Shown here: positions 16,342 to 24,216 of the stretch, in pieces
Numbering within the stretch: the stretch's first letter is position 1
How the letters are laid out: every line of letters starts with the position of its first letter
NCBI RefSeq assembly: GCF_024171565.1
Contig: NZ_JALJZZ010000002.1
Span: forward strand, 124,001-188,000
Source of the DNA: Okibacterium sp. HSC-33S16
GTDB taxonomy: Bacteria > Actinomycetota > Actinomycetes > Actinomycetales > Microbacteriaceae
Length of the DNA: 64,000 bases
Direction of reading: 5' to 3'
Made by a program: the position numbers and the translations under genes
Notes under the pieces: generated by a model
Seen by the model: the letters and a program-made list of their open reading frames with translations, nothing else
The model's database searches: none
What the model was told of the DNA's origin: nothing

Positions 16342-17352
16342 TCAACGGCACCACTCGAGCAGCTTCTCGGCTGGCCAGGTGGTGATGATCCGGTCAGTCG
16401 GAACGCCCAGGCCGTCGGCGCGCGCGGCGCCAAGGTCGAGCAGGCCCAGTTGACCAGGCGCGTGCGCATCGCTGTCGATGCTGAACAGGCAGCCCGCGTC
16501 GAGCGCGAGGGTGATGAGCTCATCGGGAGGGTCCTGCCGTTCGGGGCGCGAATTGATTTCGACCGCGACGTTGTTCTCGGCACACGCCGCAAACACGGCC
16601 TTCGCGTCGAACGCCGACTGCGGTCGGGTTCCCCTGCTGCCCTGGACGAGCCGACCCGTACAGTGTCCGAGTACGTTGGTGTGTGGAGAACGGATGCCTG
16701 CAAGCATCCGTTTCGTCATTTCACGCGAAGGGGTGCGGAGCTTGGAATGCACGCTGGCTACAACCACGTTGAGCCCGCGGAGGACGGTGTCGGACTGGTC
16801 GAGGTCGCCACTTTCGAGGATGTCGACCTCGATGCCGGAGAGCATGCGGAAACCGTCGAAGCTCTCGTTGAGCGTGGACAGTTCGTCGAGTTGCTGGGTG
16901 AGCCGCTCGGTGCTGAGGCCGTTGGCGATGCGGAGCGAGGGGGAGTGGTCGCTCGCCACGAGGTATTCGTGACCGAGCCGTTCGGCGGTGCGGGCCATGG
17001 TGGCGAGATCAGTGGTGCCGTCTGACCAGTAGCTGTGGCTGTGTAGGTCGCCCTTGAGCTGGGCCCGCAGTTCGGCGCCGACCTTGGTGACCGGGCCGCC
17101 GATGCGTTCGCGCAGGTCGACGAGGTAGTCGGGCACATCGCCAGCGACCGCCTGCTCGATCACGGTCCAGGTGGTGGCTCCGATGCCCTTGCGGCGTTTG
17201 AGGCTGCCGTCCTCAACGCCGGCCTCGATCTCGTCATCGGTGAACGCCTCGATCGCCGCGAGCGCGCCACGGAACGCCTTCGTCTTGTACGGCGATGCGA
17301 GGTTGCGCTCGAGCAGGAACGCAATCTCGTCCAGGGCGTCGGTGGCCTTCAT
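16342..17352 (-). CDS. PHP-domain phosphoesterase with N-terminal helix-hairpin-helix domain (PolX-like without polymerase)
   Basis: A 336-residue protein. Residues 1-70 resemble the DNA-polymerase-beta-like HhH domain (KTKAFRGALAAIEAF, LKRRKGIG). A PHP domain starts at GDLHSHSYWSDG (H104, H106) and includes YLVASDHS, GIEVDI, VVASVHS, HTNVLGHCTGR, VEINSRP and SIDSDAHAPG, the usual metal-binding set. Bacterial PolX has both a polymerase X domain and a PHP exonuclease; the nucleotidyl-transfer domain is absent here, so it is likely a nuclease or phosphoesterase only. It follows the small gene 17364-17711 by 11 bp. One stretch (16689-16712) encodes an octamer hairpin. Confidence 0.88.
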   Translation of the reverse strand: MKATDALDEIAFLLERNLASPYKTKAFRGALAAIEAFTDDEIEAGVEDGSLKRRKGIGATTWTVIEQAVAGDVPDYLVDLRERIGGPVTKVGAELRAQLKGDLHSHSYWSDGTTDLATMARTAERLGHEYLVASDHSPSLRIANGLSTERLTQQLDELSTLNESFDGFRMLSGIEVDILESGDLDQSDTVLRGLNVVVASVHSKLRTPSREMTKRMLAGIRSPHTNVLGHCTGRLVQGSRGTRPQSAFDAKAVFAACAENNVAVEINSRPERQDPPDELITLALDAGCLFSIDSDAHAPGQLGLLDLGAARADGLGVPTDRIITTWPAEKLLEWCR

Positions 17353-17363
17353 GGGAGTGGCCC

Positions 17364-17711
17364 TCAGTCCGCGTCGATGCTGTCGAGGAGCTTTCGGAGC
17401 GCCTCCCGGATGTCGTCGTGGTCGTATTGCCCGGCACGGCTCTCGCCGGAGATGATCGCGCAGCGGTGCACCTTGCGGAAGTCACCGAACGGAAACTTGT
17501 AGTGCCCCTTGGTGTCGTCCGGGTGTTCATCGTCGACGCCGAGGTGCCACTTCGAGTACTCGGACCAGTCCTTGTTTGTGATGAGTTTGTTTTCGTCGTC
17601 GGCAGATGGCGCGTGTTCGCTCCAGTCGTCGCGCTCGTCTTTCACAACTTTGCCGTCCTGAACGAGCTTCTTCGCGTGGCGGAATGCGGTGTCGTTGAGT
17701 TTCACTGCCAT
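17364..17711 (-). CDS. Conserved hypothetical protein (115 aa)
   Basis: A small acidic soluble protein, MAVKLNDTAFRHAKKL at the start and DIREALRKLLDSIDAD at the end. It is rich in Asp, Lys, His and Trp and has no signal peptide or membrane segment. I do not recognise a domain. ATG 17709-17711 has a strong AAAGGAG ribosome site, and the gene lies 11 bp before the PHP phosphoesterase, so the two are co-transcribed. Confidence 0.75.
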   Translation of the reverse strand: MAVKLNDTAFRHAKKLVQDGKVVKDERDDWSEHAPSADDENKLITNKDWSEYSKWHLGVDDEHPDDTKGHYKFPFGDFRKVHRCAIISGESRAGQYDHDDIREALRKLLDSIDAD

Positions 17712-17785
17712 GTCGGCTCCTTTCGCGGTCGTGGTGGTCAAGCAAACGCGAATCGGGTTGCCGGGCGCAAGCCCCTTCCGGAACG

Positions 17786-18628
17786 CTAGTTCGCCTGCTC
17801 GACCGTGACCCGGCCGTTGGTGGTGCGGGCGGTGATCGATCGGTCCGCGTCCGGATCGGTGCGGATGTCGGCGGTGTCGACCTTGCCATTCGTCGTGTCC
17901 GCGTCCACTCGATAGCTCTCGTCGTCGTCGGGCACGCTCACCGAGATCTCGCCGTTGGTGCTGCGCGCGGAGACGACATCGGGGGCTGCCGAGAACTGCA
18001 TCTGCACCGTTCCATTGGTCGTTTCAGCGTCGACGTTGGGTGAGCTGGCGTCGGCGAGCTCAATGCGCCCGTTTGTGGTTTCCAGGTCGAGGCGGCCGCT
18101 CGACTCTTCGATGCGGAGCGTGCCGTTGGTCGTCGAGAGGTCGAGGTTTCCGTCGAGCCCGGTGGCGGTCACGCTGCCGTTCTGTCCGTCAAGCTCGACA
18201 TCCAATTCGGCCGGCAACAGCACCTCGACACGCACAGAGCAGCGGTTGAAGAGGAACCATCCGCGCGGGCAGCCGCCCGAGATCTCCGTTTCGCCGTCGT
18301 CGTTCGTCCCGACGGACAGCCGTGGCTTCTCACCAGAGGAGGTGCCCCGCATGGTGACCTGCACCTGCTCATCGTCGCTCGCACCCAGCGTTATCGCGGC
18401 ATTCGGGAGATCGATGGAGACGCTGGAACCGGCATCCGCTCGCTTCTCTGACAGGACGGCAGAGCTGTCACCCGAACCGGCCACGACGCTCCGGATCGCG
18501 TTTGTCAGACCGATGGTGAACACGACGATGAGCGCAAGGATGACGAGCGGTATGCCGATCAGCAAGGTGAGGCGAAGGCCGCGGGACATCCGCCGTGGCT
18601 GCGGTGCCGGGGGGTAGGGAGAGGTCAT
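17786..18628 (-). CDS. Membrane-anchored DUF4097 beta-strand repeat protein
   Basis: A 280-residue protein with a proline-rich N-terminus, one transmembrane helix at about residues 19-45 (LRLTLLIGIPLVILALIV) and an extracellular body of short repeated strands. The repeats GNLDLSTTNGTLRIEE, LDLETTNGRIEL and VDAETTNGTVQM show the T-T-N-G turn of DUF4097 adhesin-like repeats. Family function is unknown; relatives occur beside membrane-stress systems such as LiaX/PspC. GGAGCACTCC precedes ATG 18626-18628. Its start is 11 bp after the stop of the deaminase gene. Confidence 0.85.
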   Translation of the reverse strand: MTSPYPPAPQPRRMSRGLRLTLLIGIPLVILALIVVFTIGLTNAIRSVVAGSGDSSAVLSEKRADAGSSVSIDLPNAAITLGASDDEQVQVTMRGTSSGEKPRLSVGTNDDGETEISGGCPRGWFLFNRCSVRVEVLLPAELDVELDGQNGSVTATGLDGNLDLSTTNGTLRIEESSGRLDLETTNGRIELADASSPNVDAETTNGTVQMQFSAAPDVVSARSTNGEISVSVPDDDESYRVDADTTNGKVDTADIRTDPDADRSITARTTNGRVTVEQAN

Positions 18629-18639
18629 GGAGTGCTCCG

Positions 18640-19119
18640 TTAGTAGTCGATTCGACCCGGGTGCTCGGCCCAGGCTGCGAAGGGGGCGAGCGGGTCGTCT
18701 GCCGAGCCGGCCGTGATCGGGATAGCCGGCGCCACACCGTCGAAGTGCTCGTGGAAACGTGTGTCGTCGAATCCAGCGCGGTCGGCGTCATGCCGATCGG
18801 CCGCGAAGACGATGGCATCCACGCGCGCCCAGAGCGACGCGGCAACACAAAGCGGGCAGGGCTCGCAGCTGGCGTAGAGCGTTGAGCCAGTGAGATCGAA
18901 CGTGCCGAGTTCGGCACAGGCCCGGCGAATGGCGACCACCTCGGCGTGCGCCGTCGGGTCGTTGTCTGCGGTCACCCGGTTCGTTCCACCGTAAATCCGG
19001 CCTTCGGCGGTGACCACAACGGCGCCGAACGGCCCGCCACCGCGCGCCACGTTTTCGACGGCGAGTGCGACGGCCGAATTCAGATAGGCGGATGCCACGG
19101 GGTCGACAGGATCGGACAT
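18640..19119 (-). CDS. Nucleoside/guanine deaminase-like zinc enzyme
   Basis: A 159-residue cytidine-deaminase-fold enzyme. The zinc and catalytic residues are visible: HAE (H58, E60) and SCEPCPLC (C88, C91). Length and the motif order fit Bacillus GuaD-type guanine deaminase, which converts guanine to xanthine, rather than TadA, which usually sits beside a tRNA and has a basic C-terminus; this assignment is an inference. ATG 19117-19119 begins MSDPVDPVAS. It heads the operon deaminase, DUF4097, hypothetical, PHP. Confidence 0.82.
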   Translation of the reverse strand: MSDPVDPVASAYLNSAVALAVENVARGGGPFGAVVVTAEGRIYGGTNRVTADNDPTAHAEVVAIRRACAELGTFDLTGSTLYASCEPCPLCVAASLWARVDAIVFAADRHDADRAGFDDTRFHEHFDGVAPAIPITAGSADDPLAPFAAWAEHPGRIDY

Positions 19120-19207
19120 GCTCCAACGTTCCCACACCGACGTTCCGCACTGAAGGGTCGCTCCAAAAAAGCCTTGACGCGGGTGAGAGGCGGATCTACC
19201 CTTTAAC

Positions 19208-19236
19208 AACCATCAAGTTGATAAAGCGATTGGTTG
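19208..19236. promoter_or_regulatory. Probable ArsR autoregulatory operator
   Basis: CAACCA (19208-19213) and TGGTTG (19231-19236) form a dyad, and ATCAA-G-TTGAT (19212-19222) is an 11-bp palindrome inside it. GTTGAT is repeated at 19217 and 19233. The element ends 3 bp before the ArsR start codon, so bound repressor would cover the start of the gene. Confidence 0.5.
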
Positions 19237-19239
19237 ATT

Positions 19240-19599
19240 ATGAGTTCGAGCACCACCACTGACGACCAGCTCGATCGGGCGTTTATGGCGCTCGCCGATC
19301 CGGTGCGTCGGGCGATCGTTGCGCGGTTGAGCAGGGGCGCTGCGACGGTGAACGAGCTCGCCGAACCATTCGCGATCACCAAACAGGCGGTCTCCAAGCA
19401 CATCGCCGTGCTCGAGCAAGCCGGGCTCGTCAGTCGCTCCCGCGACGCCCAGCGGCGCCCGGCCGCGCTCGTTCCCGAGGCGCTCGAGCGGCTCACCGCC
19501 TGGATCGACACCTACCGGCTCACCACCGAATCACGCTTCCGCCGGCTCGACGACGTTCTCGCCGGCACCCCGTCATCACCCCCACAAGAAGAAAGGTAA
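19240..19599 (+). CDS. ArsR-family regulator paired with AHSA1 protein
   Basis: A 119-residue winged helix-turn-helix repressor: ALADPVRRAIVARLSRG, VNELAEPFAITKQAVSKHIA as the recognition region, then VLEQAGLVSRSRD. No Cys-rich metal site is seen, so it is of the non-metal ArsR group that is typically coupled to an SRPBCC (AHSA1) gene. ATG 19240 is preferred over the TTG two codons earlier. The AHSA1 gene follows after 4 bp. Likely autoregulated through the dyad just upstream. Confidence 0.9.
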   Translation: MSSSTTTDDQLDRAFMALADPVRRAIVARLSRGAATVNELAEPFAITKQAVSKHIAVLEQAGLVSRSRDAQRRPAALVPEALERLTAWIDTYRLTTESRFRRLDDVLAGTPSSPPQEER

Positions 19600-19603
19600 A
19601 GAA

Positions 19604-20086
19604 ATGACGAATCCAACCACGATCACGGCGCCCGAAGGTCTGCCCATCGTCGAGATCACCCGCGACGTCGACGCTCCCGTCGACGCCGTCTATCGAGCAC
19701 ACACCGACCCGACGCTCGTCGTCCAATGGCTCGGCCCTCGTGGATACGAGATGGACGTTGAGCGCTGGGACATCGTGAAAGGAGGCGGCTACCGCTACAT
19801 CCAGCGCGATGGCGATAACTCCTATCCGTTCAACGGTGTTGTGCACTCCGCGTCGGTCGAGACCGGCATTGTGCAGACCTTCGAGTACGAGGGGTTCCCC
19901 GGAGCGGTGAGCCTCGAGTTCATGGTGTTCGAGGACCTCGGCAACGGACGAACCCGCCTTCACGGCCGTAGCGTGTTCCCGAACCTTGAGAGCCGCGATG
20001 GAATGATCGAGTCCGGCATGGACGTCGGTGTGAACGAGGGCTATGAGCGGCTCGACGAGTTGCTTGCGAGCCCAGTTTCGGCGTGA
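19604..20086 (+). CDS. SRPBCC (AHSA1) family protein
   Basis: A 160-residue helix-grip protein with IVEITRDVDAPVDAVYRAHTD at the start, VVQWLGPRG and GGGYRYI in the middle and NEGYERLDELL at the end, all typical of AHSA1/START-like proteins that enclose a hydrophobic ligand. Enzymatic activity is not expected. A GAAAGG-type ribosome site precedes ATG 19604. Always-coupled ArsR/AHSA1 pairs are common in actinobacteria; the ligand is unknown. A terminator follows. Confidence 0.88.
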   Translation: MTNPTTITAPEGLPIVEITRDVDAPVDAVYRAHTDPTLVVQWLGPRGYEMDVERWDIVKGGGYRYIQRDGDNSYPFNGVVHSASVETGIVQTFEYEGFPGAVSLEFMVFEDLGNGRTRLHGRSVFPNLESRDGMIESGMDVGVNEGYERLDELLASPVSA

Positions 20087-20108
20087 CGCGCAGGTGCTCC
20101 CACGCGCG

Positions 20109-20144
20109 AAGGCGGGCAGGCTCGAGCGAGAGCTTGCCCGCTTT
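20109..20144 (+). terminator. Hairpin terminator after AHSA1 gene
   Basis: Arms 20109-20123 and 20130-20144 pair over 15 bp with two G-U pairs around a GAGCGA loop; the right arm ends in TTT. It lies between convergent genes. Confidence 0.75.
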
Positions 20145-20161
20145 CTCGTGTGGAGCTTCGC

Positions 20162-20407
20162 TCAATAGCCCTCGCGCCGCCGCGGCGACCGCGGCGCGGG
20201 AGGCGCCGGAACCTCCTTGGCGGCAATCACCCGGTCAAATCGCACGGTCTCCATGCCGCGCTTACCGGCGATCACGCAGGCGCCGTCATCTGCGCGCATG
20301 AACCAGCCCAAGGCATCCGTCGCCTGACCATCATCGAGCAGGTAGCGAATCACGACGCGCGTGCCCTCCGTGGTGCGGCGGAGAAAATCGACGGCGTCAG
20401 CGTTCAT
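20162..20407 (-). CDS. Small SH3-like domain protein (Rv0428c N-terminal type)
   Basis: An 81-residue protein, FLRRTTEGTRVVIRYLLDDG followed by DALGWFMRADDGACVI and VIAAKEVPAPP. This is the small beta-barrel found at the N-terminus of Rv0428c-like acetyltransferases in mycobacteria, here without an acetyltransferase domain. A freestanding copy probably acts as a binding module; relatives are misannotated as acetyltransferases. ATG 20405-20407. Confidence 0.65.
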   Translation of the reverse strand: MNADAVDFLRRTTEGTRVVIRYLLDDGQATDALGWFMRADDGACVIAGKRGMETVRFDRVIAAKEVPAPPAPRSPRRREGY

Positions 20408-20487
20408 TCTTCCAGCATCGCACGCGCCCCTAGCCGCCCCGAATCAGCCGGAGTAGCCTGACCCCACCACGGACGAAGGGGTCTTCC

Positions 20488-21258
20488 ATGCCGAACATCA
20501 CGGTCACAACTCCCGGCGCACCCTGCTGGCTCGAACTCACCACCTCTGACCCCGCGCGATCGCAGGAGTTCTACAGCTCGCTTTTCGGCTGGGACGCTGA
20601 GACCGGCGACGAGGTGCTCTACGGCGGCTATGTCAGCTTCAGCTCAACCGGTCGGCGCATCGCCGGTGCGATGCGCAAGCAAGATGGTGCCCCCTATCCC
20701 GACGCCTGGTCGGTCTATCTTTTGACAACGGATGCCACGGCGACCGCCGCCGCTGTTGCCGAAGCCGGCGGCATGAATATGTTCGAACCGCTGGCCGTGC
20801 CTGACATGGGCGTGATGGGTTTCGCTACTGATACCACCGGCGCGACGGTTGGCTACTGGCAGGCCGGCGAGCACACCGGGTTCCAGGCGGAGCGGGAGCA
20901 CGGTGCCCCGGTCTGGTGCGAGCTGCTCGCGAAGGACTTCGACGCCGCCGTCGGGTTCTATGAGAAGGCGTTCGACTGGACACTGAGAGACGAGGGCAAC
21001 ACCCCGGATTTTCGGTACAAGACGTTCGAGCGCGACGGGCAGCCGTTCGCGGGCATCTACGATGCGTCGAGTGATTCGGCCGTTGGCGACGCGTCGAGCT
21101 GGGCCGTGTACTTCGGCGCCGACGATGTCGACGCGACGGTGGCGCGGGCCCTCGAACTCGGTGCGACCGTGAAGGACGAGGCCGAAGACACCGAGTACGG
21201 GCGCATCGCCACGGTCACCGACCCGACGGGAGCGGTGCTGCGGCTAATGTCGTTCTGA
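20488..21258 (+). CDS. VOC-family protein with two glyoxalase-like domains
   Basis: A 256-residue protein made of two vicinal-oxygen-chelate modules, residues about 8-130 and 135-256. Each begins with a similar pattern: PCWLELTTSDPARSQEFYSS then PVWCELLAKDFDAAVGFYEK. Each ends near TDTTGATVGYW or TDPTGAVLRLM. Such tandem VOC proteins are frequent in actinobacteria and include the CFP32/27-kDa antigen group. The substrate is unknown. Confidence 0.87.
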   Translation: MPNITVTTPGAPCWLELTTSDPARSQEFYSSLFGWDAETGDEVLYGGYVSFSSTGRRIAGAMRKQDGAPYPDAWSVYLLTTDATATAAAVAEAGGMNMFEPLAVPDMGVMGFATDTTGATVGYWQAGEHTGFQAEREHGAPVWCELLAKDFDAAVGFYEKAFDWTLRDEGNTPDFRYKTFERDGQPFAGIYDASSDSAVGDASSWAVYFGADDVDATVARALELGATVKDEAEDTEYGRIATVTDPTGAVLRLMSF

Positions 21259-21303
21259 GTCGGGTTGCTCGCGCCGCTGTGTGACTTCACATGTCGCAAA
21301 ACC

Positions 21304-21326
21304 GCGGTATCGCCCCGTCATACCGC
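21304..21326. terminator. Small hairpin between convergent genes
   Basis: GCGGTAT (21304-21310) pairs with ATACCGC (21320-21326) around a 9-nt loop in the 112-bp gap between the VOC gene and the convergent LLM gene. Confidence 0.45.
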
Positions 21327-21370
21327 TGAAACGCGGCATCCGAAGCACCGGGCTCGGCGGCCGAGTTCGC

Positions 21371-22315
21371 TCAGCGACCGATCAGCGGAAACACCTCGGT
21401 CGCGAACCGGCGGTAGCTCTCCTCGGGGTCGTCATCCCCGGCGACGATGACGATACAGTCCGCACCGGCCTCGGCCCACTGCGTGACTGTGCGGGCAGCG
21501 TCCTCAACGGTTCCAGCAACCGCGAGCGACTGGAGGATCTCATCGGCGAGTGTGCCGCTGCCGTCCGCGCCGAGTCCGGCGATCCCGGTGAGGTTGTCGT
21601 ACACGCGGAGATCGATGAGTTCCTGCACCTTGGCGCGCACCCGGTCGAGGGCTCCGGCCCGGTCGTCACCAATGCTCGTCACCGTCAGAAGGAGTACCTC
21701 GGACGCCCCGCCCGCCGCCGCCATCTCGCGGTGAGCCCAGCGGATCGCATCCGGTGTGGCCAGCTCCGGCAATAGAACACCATCCGAGCTGCGGCCGGTG
21801 ATCTTGAGGCCCGTCGGCCCCGTGGTCCCGAGGAAGATCTGTGGCACGTGCTCGGGCGGGAATCCGAGAGTCACACCGTCGAGGTTCACGTGTGTTCCGT
21901 TCATCGTGACGGTTTCGCCGTCGAGCAGGCGACGCAGGGCAACCGCCGTCTCCTCGAGTGCGGCGAACCGCCGCGGAACACTCGCCCCGATCTGGTCCAT
22001 CCACGACGGGATCCCGTGTCCGAGTGCGATCGACAGCCGGCCAGGTGAGATCCGAGCTAGCGCCGCAATCTCCATAGCCGCGGTCGCCACGTTCCGGGTG
22101 ACGGCGGGAAGCAAACCGATGCCCACCTGGATGCGGGTCGTCACAGCAAGTGCCGTCGCCGCCATCGCGATGCCGCCCGCCCAGGGCAGGTCCTCACTGA
22201 ACCAGAGCTCGTCGAAACCGGCGTCCTCGGCCCAGCGAGCGAAGTCGGGCAGTCGCTCGGGAGCCCAACCCGGTTCGAACCGAACACCGAGCCGCGGGGT
22301 CATCACAGTCGTCAT
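21371..22315 (-). CDS. LLM-class (luciferase-like) F420/flavin oxidoreductase
   Basis: A 314-residue TIM-barrel protein. It shows PDFARWAEDAGFDELWFSED, TTRIQVGIGLLPAVTRN, ALARISPGRLSIALGHG and VPQIFLGTTGPTGLKI, the pattern of LLM-class oxidoreductases that use reduced FMN or, in many actinobacteria, coenzyme F420. I take ATG 22313-22315 (MTTVMTPRLG); the open frame extends 12 codons further without a ribosome site. The substrate is unknown. It stands just upstream of a lipoprotein gene on the same strand. Confidence 0.87.
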   Translation of the reverse strand: MTTVMTPRLGVRFEPGWAPERLPDFARWAEDAGFDELWFSEDLPWAGGIAMAATALAVTTRIQVGIGLLPAVTRNVATAAMEIAALARISPGRLSIALGHGIPSWMDQIGASVPRRFAALEETAVALRRLLDGETVTMNGTHVNLDGVTLGFPPEHVPQIFLGTTGPTGLKITGRSSDGVLLPELATPDAIRWAHREMAAAGGASEVLLLTVTSIGDDRAGALDRVRAKVQELIDLRVYDNLTGIAGLGADGSGTLADEILQSLAVAGTVEDAARTVTQWAEAGADCIVIVAGDDDPEESYRRFATEVFPLIGR

Positions 22316-22354
22316 GCCTCGAGCGTAGGCAATGCCCGCACGGCACGACAACGA

Positions 22355-24139
22355 TTACTGGTACGTAATCAGCTCTGGCGTCGGCTGTACGCCCGAGATG
22401 GTCTGTTCCGGCGTGAGCATCGGCTTGTCCTCGTGGTAGAAGTTCTTCCATCCCCACGCGACGCCCACCGGAGCATCCCGCTGCAGATTTGCCCAGGTGG
22501 CTTGCTTGTCGGCCTGGCCACCCTGCCCGTCGACGTGCAGCAGCAGGGCGATCTCGGGTCGGCTGAGGTCAAGGTTCTGCCGGTCGGTCAGCATACTCGG
22601 CCGGAACTGGTGCACGACCAGCATTTTCTGCGGCAACCCCTTCTCGTTCGTAAGGTCGGCCAGCCAGTGGGTGACCGAGTTGACCTCGGCGGCCGACACC
22701 GACCCGATGGTGCGCAGGTGCAGCTCGTCCGGCGCGAGCCGCCACTCCGGGTCGAGCGCGAGGCCCACGTTCGGCAGCTCAAGGAGCGACTGGTATTGCT
22801 GGGCCTGGGTGAGGAAGTCGGTGCGACCCGGCTGCAGGTCGATCACGACATACATGCCCGCCTGGGCGGCGGCGTCAATCCACGGCCGAAGCGACTCCGC
22901 CGACAGCTCGTTCGAGAAGTTCCCATCCGGCCCCGGACCGCCCGCGGCCACCGTCGCGATGATCTCGAACATCGGCACAACCGTTTTGGCGGTGAGGCCC
23001 TGATATTGCGCCGCGACTTCCTGCGCACGCGCCACCGATCCGGCAACGTCCTGCTCGCCGAGAACCCCGAGCACCGGAGTCGACGGCGTTCCATAGATTG
23101 CCACGAACTGGTGGTCGGCGAACAGCAACTGCCCTCCGCCCGGCAGCTGGGCACCGGTCCGGGCCGTCCGCACCTTCCAGTCGAGCGCTGGCTCGCTACC
23201 GAATGCGGCCCCAAGCGCGAGGGTTTTCTCGCCGCCGGTTGTGTGAAGTGCGTCAATAACGGATGCTTCCGCTTGCGGATTCGCCGATCCCTCCGTCAGC
23301 AGGTGCACCGGAATACCCGCGGCACGGGCGGTCGCGATTGGCGCGAGTTGCTCAACGCCGGGCAGGGCGATCGCGGCAGTGTCGTCGATCGGCTTCGGGC
23401 GCTTCACCGCCGGGATCTTGGCGGTGCCGGCCGTCGGTGTGCTCGTCGAGGCGGATTTCGGAGCCTCGAGCGCGGCGATTCCGGCGGAGAACGTCGCCGG
23501 GTTGCCTTCGGCCGGGGTGCCCAGCCGGTGCCCGATGGCCGCGCCGACCGCATGGGCGGATGCCGTGGCGCGCACAATGGTGAGCCCGTTCCCGCCGCGC
23601 TCGCTGTCGCGCTTGTCGCCGTGGCTCGGGTCCGTGCCGCTCGGGTCGGCGGCGTCGCCGACGAGGAGCGCGGTCGAGGTCTTGAGCCGGGCGAGTTCGT
23701 CGGCGAGGGGCTTCTCGGTCTCGCTTGCTTCGGCGGGATCAGTGTCCCCGTCGTCCCCGTCGCCGGCGTCGGACTCAGCGGGTTGCGTCGGCTCGGTGGA
23801 CGACTCGGCGGCGTTCCCGGACTTCGCATCGCCGACGAGCAGCGGCACGCCGAGCGCGACCGCCGCACGCGCCGCGACCTCCTGCGCCTCGGGTGCACCG
23901 ACCGGTGCCACGACAACCACCGGGGCGGTGGTGAAGAGTGCACGGCTGGTTGCGACCGATGCCGCGATCTCGGAAGGGTCCGCGATGACGGTCAGCGGAG
24001 CATCCGGGCTGGAAACAGTGGTGGCAGCCGAGGTGGGCTTCGTCGGATCTGTGGATTCCGACGCCGTGCAGGCCGAGAGGGCGACGATCGCGCCGAGCCC
24101 GAGGGCCGCGGAACGGAGGAGGCGGCTGCGACGGGTCAT
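22355..24139 (-). CDS. Two-domain exported lipoprotein with barrel-like C-terminus
   Basis: A 594-residue lipoprotein with basic start MTRRSRLLRSAA and lipobox ALSAC (Cys near residue 23). Residues about 50-260 contain alternating strands such as APVVVVAPVGAPEAQEVAAR and VALGVPLLVGDA, resembling cell-wall-binding repeat 2 modules, interrupted by an acidic Glu/Asp/Thr-rich linker. The C-terminal 230 residues look like a TIM-barrel-type domain: YVVIDLQPGRTDFLTQAQQY, VGLALDPEWRL, MLVVHQFRP, LLLHVDGQG, VAWGWKNFYHED. This part is conserved in actinobacteria but has no known activity that I can name. ATG 24137-24139. Confidence 0.75.
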   Translation of the reverse strand: MTRRSRLLRSAALGLGAIVALSACTASESTDPTKPTSAATTVSSPDAPLTVIADPSEIAASVATSRALFTTAPVVVVAPVGAPEAQEVAARAAVALGVPLLVGDAKSGNAAESSTEPTQPAESDAGDGDDGDTDPAEASETEKPLADELARLKTSTALLVGDAADPSGTDPSHGDKRDSERGGNGLTIVRATASAHAVGAAIGHRLGTPAEGNPATFSAGIAALEAPKSASTSTPTAGTAKIPAVKRPKPIDDTAAIALPGVEQLAPIATARAAGIPVHLLTEGSANPQAEASVIDALHTTGGEKTLALGAAFGSEPALDWKVRTARTGAQLPGGGQLLFADHQFVAIYGTPSTPVLGVLGEQDVAGSVARAQEVAAQYQGLTAKTVVPMFEIIATVAAGGPGPDGNFSNELSAESLRPWIDAAAQAGMYVVIDLQPGRTDFLTQAQQYQSLLELPNVGLALDPEWRLAPDELHLRTIGSVSAAEVNSVTHWLADLTNEKGLPQKMLVVHQFRPSMLTDRQNLDLSRPEIALLLHVDGQGGQADKQATWANLQRDAPVGVAWGWKNFYHEDKPMLTPEQTISGVQPTPELITYQ

Positions 24140-24216
24140 GCCTCCACGGTATGTCACCCGTCCGAGGGGAGCCAATCGGTGAATTGGGCTTGACGGCTCC
24201 CGGCGAGAAAACGCCC

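Noticed and set aside
22433-24193. A 586-codon plus-strand frame over the two-domain lipoprotein
   Set aside because: Arg/Gly-rich composition and no motifs; the opposite strand encodes a clean lipobox and conserved barrel motifs.
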